From contig CAJNYU010000848.1 of assembly GCA_905331475.1 (NCBI GenBank), positions 60,149 through 124,148 on the forward strand: a DNA stretch of 64,000 nucleotides. Direction: 5' to 3'. Position 1 is the first letter of the stretch; the number at the start of each line of letters is the position of its first letter. Of the stretch, positions 10,974-22,649 are shown in pieces. The stretch is from Rotaria socialis. Taxonomy: Eukaryota; Rotifera; Eurotatoria; Philodinida; Philodinidae. The notes under the pieces are model-generated. The model was given only the letters and a program-made list of their open reading frames with translations. It was not told the DNA's origin and ran no database searches. The position numbers were made by a program, and so were the translations under genes.

Positions 10974-13500
10974 ATGTACAGTCAAAATCAATATAATGGT
11001 AAACGTGTCATGTTTTCTTACCACTGGGGCGATCAACCTTTGGTTTCGAAGATTTATGACTGCTTAACGTCAAAAAATATTCCCATTTGGATGGATATCA
11101 AAGGAGACATAAAAACTAATTTGTATGAAAGGTAATATGTCAAGACTTATTTTAAAAACTTTAATAGGAGAAATTCATTTTCACATAAAGAAAGAATGGT
11201 ACACGAAATAGATTTTCTTATTAATAAGAATGAAAAGAGAACGAGATTGTAAGGTTGAACATCAACACCATTGCACTATATGGGTTAGAGTAATACTTGT
11301 GGTCACACTTTCCTGTTCATTTTTTTAAGTAATGTGACAGTCAGCACTGCTCGGACTAGAAAATCTCATCAGTTGCCTTCTTTCGACTTCAGTGATAGCT
11401 TACCTATGAATCGGGTATAATATATATATATATATATCGTTTTTCGTGAATAGTGAAGCATTATTGAAAGCTTTATGGCCTGAAAAGAGTTACTTCAAAG
11501 CTCCTTCATTTTCTTACGGAAATTATTCTAGTTGAGCTCTCTATACACCCTTAGTTTGAAAAAATGTAGCCTTTTTTCATCTCTGAATAACACTGATAGT
11601 CATCTGTTAATGAGTGGAGCAAATATTGGCATGGTATAGCATATAGATGAGTTAACATGACTATGTCCATGATTAATTGAATCATTACTCTGAAGATTTG
11701 TCATTGCTTTCGTTCTCAATTGATATTTTTAATATTCGATTTTCAGAAAAAAAATACACTCAATATGAATAGATTAGGGTTCCTTTTGATTTTCGAGAGT
11801 TGATCTACTAAATTCATCAATAAGAAGAATAATCATTAGCTCCTGTTGACTTTGCAAGCAATTTCACTATTTTCATCCAATCATAAATGTAAACAGATTT
11901 GATGCTAACTACATACTGTACGGAAAAGTTAACCGTTGATACTCTCTCATCGCTCATTATGCATGCATTCAGCCAGATTTGTTCTTGAAAATTACGAGAA
12001 AAAATGCAAACATTTTTCGTATTTTTCTTGGACAAATAGGAACAATCGCAGTTAACTTTATGTCTTTCTAATTATTTATCGCTCAGTATTCTGTTGTAAG
12101 TATATATGAGTTGATTTGGAAAAAAAACGTGAATGAAGACTCGTCGGAAGTGAAAATGACGCTTAATATTCACTTCAAATAGTTCGGATTTCAATCAGTT
12201 GTCGATACAGTAAAAAGGAAGTTAATTCTCATTTCTTTAAACATTCGCTTTTATTTCAGGTATTATATCCTTACATACCGAACATATATTTCGTGTTTCT
12301 AGTATGGTCTTAGCCGTTCAAGAAGCAGCTGTTGTCATCTGTTTTATGACTCCAAAATATCAAGATTATCCAGCTTGTAAAAACGAATTGCAATATGCCA
12401 CTGTTCTGCGAAAACCGGTGATTCCATGTTTGTTAACGCCCGATTGGCAGCAAAGTGATCGGCTTGGTTTCATAACAGCTGGTTTGATTTGGCTCGATTT
12501 TCGTGACCTATCAGAAGATAATTTGGAAAATAAATTACAACGTATGATTGAATTCATTCATATTCTTTCAAACGATGCGTTCAAAGCTGATTCACAAAAG
12601 CCGGAGTGGTTAGTAGTAAAGAAAAAAATATTAATATTGCCGTTCTCTATCGATATATAATGGTTTATTAGTCGAAAAAATAATTTCACAAGAACAACAG
12701 ACAATTCACATGGTTTTAATTGGTCGAGTCGGTTCTGGTATATAGAGCGTGACATTGCATTAGAAAACGAGGTTAATTCACTTCTTTGTTTCACAGGTAA
12801 AAGTTCACTTGGTAATACCATTTTGGGTGAAAAACAGTTTGATGTATCTGTGCCATGTTATTCCACCATCGGTGACAAATGTAAAGTTGGATTTCGTTAT
12901 CTTCATCAACAATAAACGAATCTCGTTGTTATTGATACACGTGGTTTTATTGCTAATGAAAATGATATTAAACGATCCATTCAAATACCTATTGTTAAAG
13001 GAGCTTTTGCAATATTACTAGCATTGTCGTTAGAGCTGGGCCTTACTAATCAAGAAGAAAAAACATAATTGACACATTAGCAGACATATGGTGAACAAAT
13101 ATTTCAATATATTATTGTTGGTTTCGTTTGCTTAGACAAAAATCGATGGCGATCTTCAAATATTCATTCATCAATTGAACGCAGTTAATTTTTATTTAGG
13201 ACGAAGTGAGCCTAGTCAAAGATTATTAAAATTCGTACTTATGCATCATCAATCCTCCCCCTCCTATTGTACTGCATTGTCGAAGGAATCTCGCTGCATT
13301 CGATATTTCACTCTCAAATGCCACATATACGCAGAAGTTTGGGATATTTTCTTCTTGCCTCTTGCAGATATGATAAAACATGATGCCGATATGGGTCATT
13401 GATAATTGAAGATGCTGTGAGACGACAAGCAGATATTCAAATATTTTGAAGAGAAAGCGATAAATTAAAAAGAAATCTTTCAGTATATCGCATTGTAACA
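10974..13500 (+). pseudogene. TIR domain followed by a decayed AIG1/GIMAP-type GTPase
   Basis: Exon 1 (10974-11131) and exon 2 (from 12303) join in phase over a 1171-nt intron and encode a full TIR domain: GKRVMFSYHWGDQ, then PIWMDIKGD, then AAVVICFMTPKYQD, then CKNELQYA with the usual Glu, then IWLDF. About 75 bases after the TIR frame ends there is a second domain: IGRVGSG (ends 12737), a 59-nt intron, then KSSLGNTILGEKQF (from 12797). This is a P-loop of the AIG1/GIMAP type, split by a phase-1 intron, followed by VVIDTRGF (G3). The GTPase frame has in-frame stops at 12913, 13066 and 13078, and recognisable remains continue to about 13500 (YGEQIFQYIIVGF, IEDAVRRQADIQ). The TIR part alone is intact and could still make a short protein, but the fusion as a whole is broken. 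TIR domains either assemble signalling complexes or cleave NAD; nothing here decides which. Confidence 0.6.
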
Positions 13501-14900
13501 ACGAATGCTTCCTAATAGTCTGTTTTATTGTTGAATTTACGTAGTCATAAATGTAGAAGATTTCACGAGTATTCTAACGTCAATGAGGAGGTAGTGTACT
13601 ATAGGAAATCTTAATTTCTTGTACATTTATTGGTACCCGTAGATGGATTACCTGATATTTGTATATTCGAATATCCATCGACATCGAAACCAACGAAAAT
13701 ACGTGGAATTGCACAGATCGCTACGTTAAAAAAATTATTCTGAACCATATTTTTCATGTTGTGCTATTGAAAGATTTCTCAATAAAAATCTTTTCACAAA
13801 TATTCAGTGATCCCTTGAATAATATACATTTCCATTGATACTTTAACATTGTTTACTGTTCACTGTTTCGTTGATCAAAATCGAACAATATATTCAAACA
13901 ATTATTTATCTTTGTTTTTACCACATATAATTCGCTGTTTAAGACAAATTGTGTTTGAAGAACATCAATTCTTTCAGTTTCCTTCTTCAAACGATAGCCG
14001 AATTGCTTTATAACAGTTGAAAATACTTCGATTTCATGCTTATTCACAATGAACAACAATGTCTCTCGCATCCAATTCGAAGCACAACATCGGATTGAAT
14101 GAATCATTATAAAGCAAGATTTGCTTTCTATAGATCGAATAACATTTCTTCATAATTATCATCGATGGATTGTCTCACAAGCGAACATTTATTCACAATC
14201 GTTACTTTTCGATTACATCAACAACAAGAATAATAATATGCGAGGCAAATTGTTTTTGTCACTTGCAAAAGATAAAAGCTAACGGGTAGAGACCGTTCTA
14301 TTATTTGTTTGCTCTTGTCAAACATGCAGCGTAGAACTCAGTGAAAAAGATAAACTACTATTAGATATTTATGAAGAGGCCTTCTCAAGAAACGTTTTTG
14401 GCTATTGTAAAATAGTCAAATATCGATACTTTGATCGCCGATTGATTCATTTTTGTCTTCTAAATTTTAAGAGACGAGTTAGCATACTATGGCGCTATGT
14501 TTTGAGCCTCATCGGTCTGAAACCATTTTTCGCTCACAATTTACGATAGAATAATTCTTATCGACTATAATGCAGAAGACATACATTAAAGTAGAAGGGT
14601 AATGATCAATTGACTTAGTTTTAAAGCACATATCCGAAAGAGATCGAGTATAGTATTTTATATTTCCGATTTAACATGCATGAAAAGGAATAAATCTCTA
14701 TACCTACGTTATAGTTTCATACGAAGAAGTCACTTTATTATTTACTAACGCGTCTATTTTAGATTAATCCATTCTGCCCTTGTATTGTTAATATTCATTG
14801 GAAAGGAACAAGAACTAACACATATATATATATATATTATTGGACATCGTTATTCAATATAAAACGTTTTACTGTTAATTTATTACAGGAAAAAAGCTAC
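13501..14900. other. Decayed or unassigned sequence upstream of the FAD oxidoreductase
   Basis: A short open piece near 13625-13740 (GLPDICIFEYPSTSKP) and another near 14310-14550 (SEKDKLLLDIYEEAFSRN) may be remains of the preceding broken gene, but neither is supported by splice sites. A TA microsatellite lies at about 14821-14837. An acceptor TTATTACAG at 14887 suggests a 5'-UTR intron just before the oxidoreductase ATG at 14901. Confidence 0.3.
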
Positions 14901-16556
14901 ATGTTGTTTTGGCTTATAATATTGATTATTTTAGGAATTATTTCGTATATGATTTACAAGAAATACAGAAAGTCAGTGAACTTTGCTTCAGATGCCCCTC
15001 AACAATATGAAGATGCCATTATTATCGGGGGCAGCATTGGAGGAATCGTAACTGCTGCTTACCTATCAAAATACTTCAAACGAATAACAATTATCGAATC
15101 AGACGATGTACTAAATGATACATTCATGAAATCTTCACCCGGTGAAATATTAAACTATCGTTGTTGTCTTCAAAGTCCAACATCCCTTGGACGTTCAGGT
15201 GTTAGTCAAATATATCAGGGACATGTACTTGAAGGTGAAGGAAGTAAGATTCTATTCGAATTATTTCCTCAACTAAAAGAAAAGTTATTAACTGAATATG
15301 GTGCTCGTATTCATTCAATAAAAACCGAATCACGACTCTCTGCCAGTGGTGTATTATTAAATCAAAATTTAACCAAAGATTTTTACTGGTTGGGTGTTGA
15401 TCGTTTTACATTAGAAATAGTATTAAGAAAAGAACTATGCTTACAACTTGGAAAGAAACTTGAATGGAAATGTAATTCGAGAGTAATACAACTAATCGTA
15501 GATCCATCATTAATTATTGTAAAAGGTATAAAATATCGACTTAAGCAAAATATTGGCTCATCGCCATTGAGTATGTATGGTGATTTTATTATTGATTGTA
15601 CTGGTCGCCATACATCATCAGCCAGATGGTTAAAAGAGAGTTTCAATTTAACCTTGCCGACTGTGCAAATAGATTTTGGCTCTGGCTATCTTACATTTAT
15701 TGGTGAAAGATTTAGAACTGGAGATCTATCGTTAGATTCAATGCCTATTGTTGGTTGTACAACTAATTCTCCCGATAATAATACAGGATGTTATATAACT
15801 CCAATAAGTACAATAAAAACTGAAGATAAAAATTCATTAGGAGCTTTGTCGGTAATTGCGTTTCATAGCGTTAATTCAGAATGTCCACCAAATGATTCCT
15901 ACGAAAATTTATTGGATTGGACAAAAGAACATCTGAATTCAGATTATTATACAATATTAAAATCAACAAAAGTATATAGCCCATTAGTGCCGTATCGTCA
16001 TGCGATCGATGATCGAAAGTATGCTGAATTATTAGGTAAAGAATGGCCGCGAAATTATATATTATTAGGTGATGCGATGTGTACTTTCAATCCTCAATAT
16101 GGGCAAGGTATGACACATGCATGTAGACATGCAAGAGAATTAGAGAAAATATTCGATGGTAATTGTCATAAGTTAAAAGATATTTCTCATATTTTCAATC
16201 GTCGTGCTTCAGTAATCAGTGAAGAATGTTGGCTTCTTTCGATAGTAAATGATTGGAAAACACCGACATTAAAAGTAACAATAACCGATAAAAATGGTGA
16301 AATTAAAGTTTACCAACGACATGGTGATGCGGCTCATAGCCAGGATCATCAGTCACGCTTACCCCTAAAGGTTCGCTTTTTGCAATGGTATTCTCGTTGG
16401 TTTCTTCAATGTGCATCCAAATCTGGATCGTTGTCTACGGATGTGTTATGTGTTGTAAATCAACACACCAGTCCATATGTGCTACTGAAACCAACAACGT
16501 TCTTAGTAGTCTGCTATATTGCAGTAATGAATTATTTTAAGTTATCTAAAAAATAA
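14901..16556 (+). CDS. Membrane-anchored FAD-dependent oxidoreductase
   Basis: 551 aa in one exon. Residues about 2-20 (LFWLIILIILGIISYMIY) form an N-terminal membrane anchor. Residues 38-50 (EDAIIIGGSIGGIV) are the FAD-binding beta-alpha-beta with the GGSIGG turn, and IIESD follows as the acidic end of strand 2. IIDCTGRHTSS and, near residue 390, ILLGDAMCTFNPQYGQGM are the DG/GD-type motifs that bind the FAD ribityl chain in flavoprotein monooxygenases and related reductases. The substrate is unknown. The C-terminus has a second hydrophobic stretch (TTFLVVCYIAVMNYF). The lack of introns in 1.66 kb, beside genes with short introns, together with a bacterial/fungal-style family, fits acquisition by horizontal transfer, which is well known in bdelloids; that is inference. 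It is convergent with the FkbM gene. Confidence 0.8.
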   Translation: MLFWLIILIILGIISYMIYKKYRKSVNFASDAPQQYEDAIIIGGSIGGIVTAAYLSKYFKRITIIESDDVLNDTFMKSSPGEILNYRCCLQSPTSLGRSGVSQIYQGHVLEGEGSKILFELFPQLKEKLLTEYGARIHSIKTESRLSASGVLLNQNLTKDFYWLGVDRFTLEIVLRKELCLQLGKKLEWKCNSRVIQLIVDPSLIIVKGIKYRLKQNIGSSPLSMYGDFIIDCTGRHTSSARWLKESFNLTLPTVQIDFGSGYLTFIGERFRTGDLSLDSMPIVGCTTNSPDNNTGCYITPISTIKTEDKNSLGALSVIAFHSVNSECPPNDSYENLLDWTKEHLNSDYYTILKSTKVYSPLVPYRHAIDDRKYAELLGKEWPRNYILLGDAMCTFNPQYGQGMTHACRHARELEKIFDGNCHKLKDISHIFNRRASVISEECWLLSIVNDWKTPTLKVTITDKNGEIKVYQRHGDAAHSQDHQSRLPLKVRFLQWYSRWFLQCASKSGSLSTDVLCVVNQHTSPYVLLKPTTFLVVCYIAVMNYFKLSKK

Positions 16557-17275
16557 TCCACTGAACTCGAGTTGTTACCTTTTTCTTCTATTAGAACTGT
16601 TGTAATTTTTAATGTGACAAATCTTCAGTTAATAATTGTTTCAGGATGTGAGTGAGAATGTTTCTTTAGCCACATCAATATCGTCATAAATCACTGGATA
16701 ACAACGCGCCATGGTTTCATTTCAGCATGTTGAAAAGTAAAGCATGATGATGTTCGGTAAGTACTTCCGAGTGTAACAAGGAAATCAACGAATTTTAAAA
16801 ACAGATATACTTGTATCTTATGGGTGTGTGGGTGTGGGTGTAGAGAAGGGATTATCACACGCACATTCACACACACCCGCACAGCTACAGCCACACTAGA
16901 GGAGGACCGTTTATTTTAATTTGAGTTAATTAATAGAATTAATTAAGTGGTATTACTTAACACTTAACATTAAATTAACGTAAAGCTCCACCCTACCCCA
17001 CACCCACGTGATCAAGGATATTTTGAAAATAGATAGATACAGCAAATAAAGGTAAGGTCGTGAGCAAGCAATCAATGATACAGATTGGTCGGCTTCCATT
17101 TGATTTACCTGATAAGCATCTTCAGCAAGAATGAAATGATTATCTTATGCAACTTGGAATTATTCTTATAAACACATTTACACCCGACACCTTACGCTAA
17201 TGGTCGATGACGAATGTTTTTTCCTTTGCTTAGAAAAACCGATTAATGACTTTGGTGCAAAGCAGATATCTTCTT
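16557..17275. other. Convergent intergenic region with GT/CA-rich and AT-palindromic tracts
   Basis: Between 16819 and 16840 lies GGGTGTGTGGGTGTGGGTGT, followed at 16856-16896 by a CA-rich tract on the same strand. At 16898-16996 an AT-rich stretch with TTAATTAA palindromes is bordered by GGAGGACC and, reversed, GGGTGGAGC, loosely like the MITE at 32512. No gene is seen. Confidence 0.4.
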
Positions 17276-18281
17276 TCAGTTGATGTTCGAATAAATATTA
17301 GGTATGCATATCGTCGAAAAGTTGGGTCGTTGATAATCTTCGTTAACGAATAGTGTATTGTTGGTACAGTCAGTAACTCCTAGCGAGCAAGGCTTAAAAT
17401 CTTGTACACGAAATCCATGAGATTTTAATAAAATTATTATGTTAGGTGTATTTGAGTTATTTTTGATAAGCAGATAATGCACTTGTATATTCCAATTCAT
17501 TGTAAGTAGTACTGACAACTCGCCCCCTTCAACATCAAGACTGAAGAGATCAATATGAGTGATTCCAATCGCCGTTAAATATGAACCAATAGGACCACAT
17601 GGTACATCTACAGTCTTGTTATCATTTTTGTGCCAAGCTTCTTTAAAGTCTGCATCCATAGTATCAATATTTCCAGCGACGAAGCCGGGTCCGCCCTGTA
17701 AAAAACAACAATTGTAGCGAATTTGACAAGAATTTCGGATTGTGAGAACTTACGAGCATTCTAATATGGGTTTGTAGAGCCGAACAGATTGCAACAGGCA
17801 ATTTAACTGTTTTTTCTCGGTCTGCTTTCAGCAGGAGTTTTGCATTTTCTGGCTGTGCTTCAAAGAGCACGCCGCGCCAGTCAAACATCCGCTCAAAAAA
17901 CAGCGTATTACTAAAAGTGATTCCATTTGCCGCGCCCAATTCTACAAATATGCCCGGATTCTGATTTTCCTTGGTGTTATTGAAGATCCATTTGTGAAAT
18001 GCTTCATCCTCACGAGACTGTGAGTAGTAACCCGATTTGCCTTCGAAATTTTCGGATTGGCAGGCCCATATTTGTGGATATAAATAACGAAGATAATTCG
18101 GAGCCAAGTTAGCTGTTGTTTGTTGCCCATTGCTTTGTGTGATATCAGAGAATATTTTGCTATTTTTTTGTAGCACAGATGCGTAGTTATGACTTGACTT
18201 TTCGAAAGACCATGTTATTAAGATTATGACTGTTGAAACTGAGCAAAATATACAAAATAAGTATCTGCTTATCCAGCGCAT
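17276..18281 (-). CDS. FkbM-family methyltransferase, type II membrane protein
   Basis: Exons 18281-17754 and 17695-17276 join in phase 0 over a 58-nt intron (GTAAGT...TTACAG) to give 315 aa. Residues about 7-25 (YLFCIFCSVSTVIILITW) form a signal anchor, so the catalytic part lies in the secretory pathway lumen. The catalytic half begins with GYYSQSREDEAF and continues PGIFVELGAANGITFSNT (the SAM-binding loop of FkbM proteins), LFFERMFDWRGVLFEAQPEN, and, after the intron, GPGFVAGNID and LFSLDVEGGELSVLL (the conserved DVEGxE). Known FkbM enzymes methylate hydroxyls of sugars or small molecules; the substrate here cannot be told. The start is the first ATG before the anchor. Gene and intron look intact. 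Confidence 0.85.
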
Positions 18282-18915
18282 CTAAAATAGTTCTAAAAAT
18301 AAATTATTTCTTACTTTAGCAGCAGAAGATAGTTTTATTCATAATTCCCATCTTTTGTCAATTGAGGTTTTTCAGCATCATGTACCTATGAGCACTTTTA
18401 GAACCATGCAGTTTCTGACATATTTCTTTTTCTTCAGAAAAGCACTGTAAACAAAAGCGTAAAATCATAGAATGCTTTATTGCGCGTATTTCGAAAACGG
18501 AATTTAACATTCGTCTAACGCTCGATAAGCAACTCAGAAGAGTTTATGGAGTCTGCTTTTCCACTCATATATTCTCTCTCGTAGTCACTGACGTGTTTAT
18601 GAAATTCATGTATAAAGCGAATCATACGTAACAAGGTGGATTGTGAGTATGGGTATGAGTATGATTAGTTGAATACGTGAAGAGAAGAACTATAAGGACA
18701 CCGACAGTCACATCCACATTGACATCGACATGTAGATCAGTATCCATAATTGCAGTCACACTTACACTCACTCTCATGCATACATTCAATATTGATGTTC
18801 CCTCTACTGAAAGGAGGGTATTACGAAAAACGAGTTAAATGGATTCGTTCGTTCGTCTAATAGGAAAGCAGATGCATAAACTTAACAAACCGCAAACAAT
18901 ATCTGTAGTGATAGG
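18282..18915. other. Intergenic stretch with degenerate hexamer tract
   Basis: 18640-18780 holds a degenerate GGTATGAGTATG / CACATCCACATTGACATCGAC tract. The rest is featureless. It presumably contains the promoter of the FkbM gene. Confidence 0.3.
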
Positions 18916-19530
18916 CTTCACCGACGGTAATAGGGGTCGGAGAAGACGATGGCGTTGTTAGTCTTTTGAAATTGTCCTTTTTCCTTTTTTTGAGGAGAGG
19001 CAGAGAGACTTTTTTTAGAAAAAAAAATTTTTTTTTTTATACGAGTCGATCGAAGGTAATCGAGGTCCGGAACACGATGGCGTTCCTAGTTTTTTTAATT
19101 TTCCTTTTTCTTTTTTTTGAGGAGAGACAGAGAGACTTTTTTTAGAAAATAATAGTTTTTTTTATAAGAGTCGACCGAAGGTAATCGAGGTCGAGAACAC
19201 GATGGCGTTGTTAGTTTTTTTAATTTTCCTTTTTCCTTTTTTTGAGGAGAAACAGAGAGACTTTTTTAGAAAAAAAAATAGTTTTTTTATAAGAGTTGAC
19301 TGAAGGTAATCGGGGTTGAGGAACTCTAATCTGGTGTCAGATTTTCAGAATGTATGATCCTCAACTTTTTTAGTGAAAAAAGTATTTTTTTGAGAAAATA
19401 GTTTTCCTCGTGAAGTTTGATCAGATGCTGTCGGGTTCGAAGAAGTCGAATCGACGGTCAGATTTTTGAAGTTTCGCTTTCTACTTTTTTTTATGGAGAG
19501 AAAGAGAGTTTTTTAGGAAAAAATGACTTC
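18916..19530. repeat. Tandem minisatellite, unit about 125-128 bp
   Basis: The block GACGATGGCGTTGTTAG recurs at about 18945, 19073 and 19198, followed each time by TTTTTCCTTTTTTTGAGGAG, a GACAGAGAGAC-like block and a poly-A/poly-T run. Spacing is 128 then 125 bp. A fourth and fifth, more diverged copy reach about 19530. The unit has no conserved reading frame. Confidence 0.75.
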
Positions 19531-20446
19531 GTTTAAAGTTTGACCGCAAGTTTTTGACGCGAAGTCATTCGATTTTAAGTGTAATCTTTCAAAAACATTT
19601 TCTCATCGTTTTGATAAATAAAGAGAGTTGCAGAGAGGTCTATTGCACAGAATGAACACACGAGCTTTTTGAAAAAGTAAAATGAAGTGACCAGCAACTG
19701 ACGAGTGAGTGGTATTTCGAAAGCGTTTAGGAGCACCACAACAACGCTATTAGTGGTTATGATCCTAAACAAATAAATAAAGTTGATTCATATAAGGTAG
19801 CGGCTGTCGCTGGATCGAATATTAAATACTTAATAATCTTTCATAGTTCAAGCTAGTTTATAATGCATTAGGAGCTGTTTAGATCATCGTATTTTCGTGA
19901 TAGGAATTCTTTGTCGGCAAATTTTTTAAGGATATCATTCGATGATGTTGATATTGGTATATATATATCGTATGCTTATATTGGATTTTATTACGAATCG
20001 GCTATAGGCATCTTGCGGTGGAGTTGATTCTTAATTTGGCAACGGCTATTCGTGATTGGCGCCCCAGAGGGGCGTCGACGAGCGACTATAGCCCCTCAGT
20101 TAAAAATCTGTTGTGATTATAAGACTACAGGCCTTGCAGAATTATTGAATAGTTACACGTTGTCTCCATCAGAAAAGTTGAAACAATTTTCGAAAATAGG
20201 AGATATCTTGAAGTTCTTCCGAAGACAGGTCGTGAAATAATTGCTCAAGTCGTGTGAAATATTTGAAATTCATATTTGTCGTAATTATCTTAATAAGTTT
20301 AGTTTTTCCTGATTGCGAGTGGATTTGATTCAAAAGAGGTAAATCTTAGATTTATCTATCTGTGAAAGTGCACCCGTGAATGAATATATGCATTCTAGAT
20401 GGAAAGCGCTCCGAAGCAAAATGAATCCAGATGGATTTGAGCAAAA

Positions 20447-20655
20447 ATGAGGATAAAGCTAACCAAAATCGATTATAAACGATGTTTTCTGCATCATTTT
20501 TAATCGATTACAATCGAAATTAATGAGAATAATTAACGAAACTTTGATTTTTTGGATTCTTTTTGATTAAGGTCGATGAAAAATCGACTAATAATCGATG
20601 AAAGGTGTATGATTATAATCGATTTTCATCTGATTATTGCCCTCATCTTTTTTAC
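20447..20655. mobile_element. MITE-like element of the ATCGATTATAATCGAT family
   Basis: The ends AAAATGAGGATAA and, reversed, AAGATGAGGGCAATAA form an inverted repeat around several ATCGATTATAATCGATT-type palindromes. Related palindrome-rich segments without such clear ends lie at about 23225-23405 and 24295-24480. Confidence 0.45.
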
Positions 20656-20984
20656 AAGGGTACCTCCGTATTGTCTGCTCAATTCTAAATTCTTATCGCT
20701 CATCATTGGGTCATCATCATTGTATTGATGGTGAGCTTCTGCCTATGATGCTCGAACGGCAACATTAAAAAGAATATACTTGAGAAAAACCTCAATGATA
20801 AGCAATTTCAAAAGATGAAAAGCCAGCAGAGAATAGTGTTGAAGCAGCACTTCATTTTTCTATACTCTCGCCGGAGCAACCAGAAGAACTCACGCTTGAC
20901 GTATTTCAAAAAAAGTAAGCTAAAAGCTACACTAACGAACATATAAACGATGATGGATCTTACCCATGGTGTAAAAAATTGAAG

Positions 20985-21290
20985 GAAACGAGTCACGTAA
21001 CGCGTTTCTTCAAGACAAAATTCCTTTCGCAGCATTTTATTGAGATAGAATGCGTTTCGCTACGTTGATTTTTTCGAAGCAATCCGAAAAGTTTCTTCTA
21101 CATTGCGTTTCGAACCGTTTTTGAATTGAAACGCTGTGAAACGCATTTCAGCCTGCAGACAACGCGTTTTAGAGTCACAATTTAAAGAAAATGTGCAATG
21201 CGTTTCTGTTCCAAACGCGTTTTGCATCATTTCAATTAGAAATGATACAAAATGCATCCATCCTGTTACAGCAATTTTCATATGCAATGG
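20985..21290. repeat. AACGCGTTTC palindromic repeat cluster
   Basis: The motif GAAACGC / GCGTTTC, often as AACGCGTTTC, occurs about ten times in both orientations within 300 bp, and again (TGCATTTCGTAGCG) near 21880-21900. It could be one folded or nested non-autonomous element of about 0.9 kb; its ends are not clear. Confidence 0.4.
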
Positions 21291-22352
21291 ATGTGAGTTG
21301 AGCAAAAATTAATTCCTTTCCTTTATGTCACGTATTACGAATTACGTAATAGAAATAAGAGTGGTCAAGGTCAATAATGTATTTTATTGACTCGAAAAAC
21401 AGAAACAGAATAACAAGATGAAAGAAAGAAACGAACGGAACGAGTAGCTGGAATGTAGTAACTGGAACGTAGTACTGACTACTTGTACATGAAACTATAC
21501 ATATATCTATCTATCTATCTATCTATCTATATATGTATAGACGCAATAGAACAATTCGCAGAACGAAAGAATACAAGTAGATGAGATGAAAGCACACGAT
21601 AGAGAAAACAACAACGAAATCGCACTACATCACACGTTATTTTGGAAACGATGTGAAATGATTTATAGAAGGTTTTCTAGTCGAATGGTTTTAAAACATG
21701 AGCATCGTGATGCAAATCTTCTGTATGCAAGATCAGAACCGCAGTCTTCTAAAACCTAATGATTTTAAGCCGTTCTATAAAGCGAATTCGAACTTGGACT
21801 ATTACTGAACACCAGAGTATAACAAGAGTACTTGCTTTCCCTTAGAAAAATCATTTCGCTGGGCTTTCACCGAAATAAAATGCATTTCGTAGCGTTCAAT
21901 GAAGAGCTGCTTTCAATATTGAGCAGTTAGAAGATATTCAGTAACGGCTAATACAAAGATAATACTTATGAAATTGCTTTATTTTGTTGGCGTGTGAAAA
22001 AAAGAATTTTCGTGTAATCTAAGATTTTAATAATAATTACTGTGAATCATATATAGATGATTACCGATACTGACTAATGATACTACCTATCAAGCGACTA
22101 AAATATGATTTTGGTTCGTATGATATTGATGTAACTGGGCTTTAATTACAGAAGAAACTTTCTTTCTTTTATCAATGTCATTGAGTTGAAGGATGCTGAA
22201 TTCATACTCACAAAAAATCAATAAATCAGAAAATAAAACGCAAACATTTTTAAGGTCGATTCTTTTTAATTCATATTTGATGGATCCAATTTTTCTAAAA
22301 TATTAAATCCAATTTAGATTCGATTAAATTTGTTTCAATGGGATGTCTCTAA

Positions 22353-22462
22353 TCCACTCTCCCCCGACGACTCTCCGCAAAATAACGAAATCCCTGGCGA
22401 TTCCCTGTCGTGAGTCCCCGCGGATTTGTCAAGGGACTCCCTGGGGATTCTTCGAGGGAGAG
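22353..22462. mobile_element. Short MITE-like palindromic element
   Basis: The left end CCACTCTCCCCCGACGA and the reversed right end CAACTCTCCCTCGAAGA are inverted repeats bounding about 110 bp that is much more GC-rich than its surroundings, with inner blocks GTGAGTCCCCGC and GGGACTCCCTGGGGA also palindromic. Confidence 0.5.
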
Positions 22463-22649
22463 TTGACTAAGATGTACTCAAATTTAAATTTCAAAGAATA
22501 TAAAAATAAAGTAAATCAAGGGGAATATGACAACAATAATTGGATTTAAGTATCAAGTAAGTAATAATTTTTAATTTATCGATATGAGAAACCGAAAATC
22601 TATTTCAATAACAAGTTTATGCGGGAGTCAGAATAGCAAGACAATAAAT

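Noticed and set aside
13853..14107. Minus-strand 84-aa frame
   Set aside because: No domain or splice support, and it overlaps plus-strand coding-like remnants of the broken gene upstream.
20052..20240. 62-aa plus-strand frame beginning near GGCGCCCC
   Set aside because: Non-ATG start, lies among repeats, no domain.
20808..21305. Two minus-strand frames of 75 and 81 aa
   Set aside because: They run through the AACGCGTTTC repeat cluster; hydrophobic look explained by AT-rich codons.
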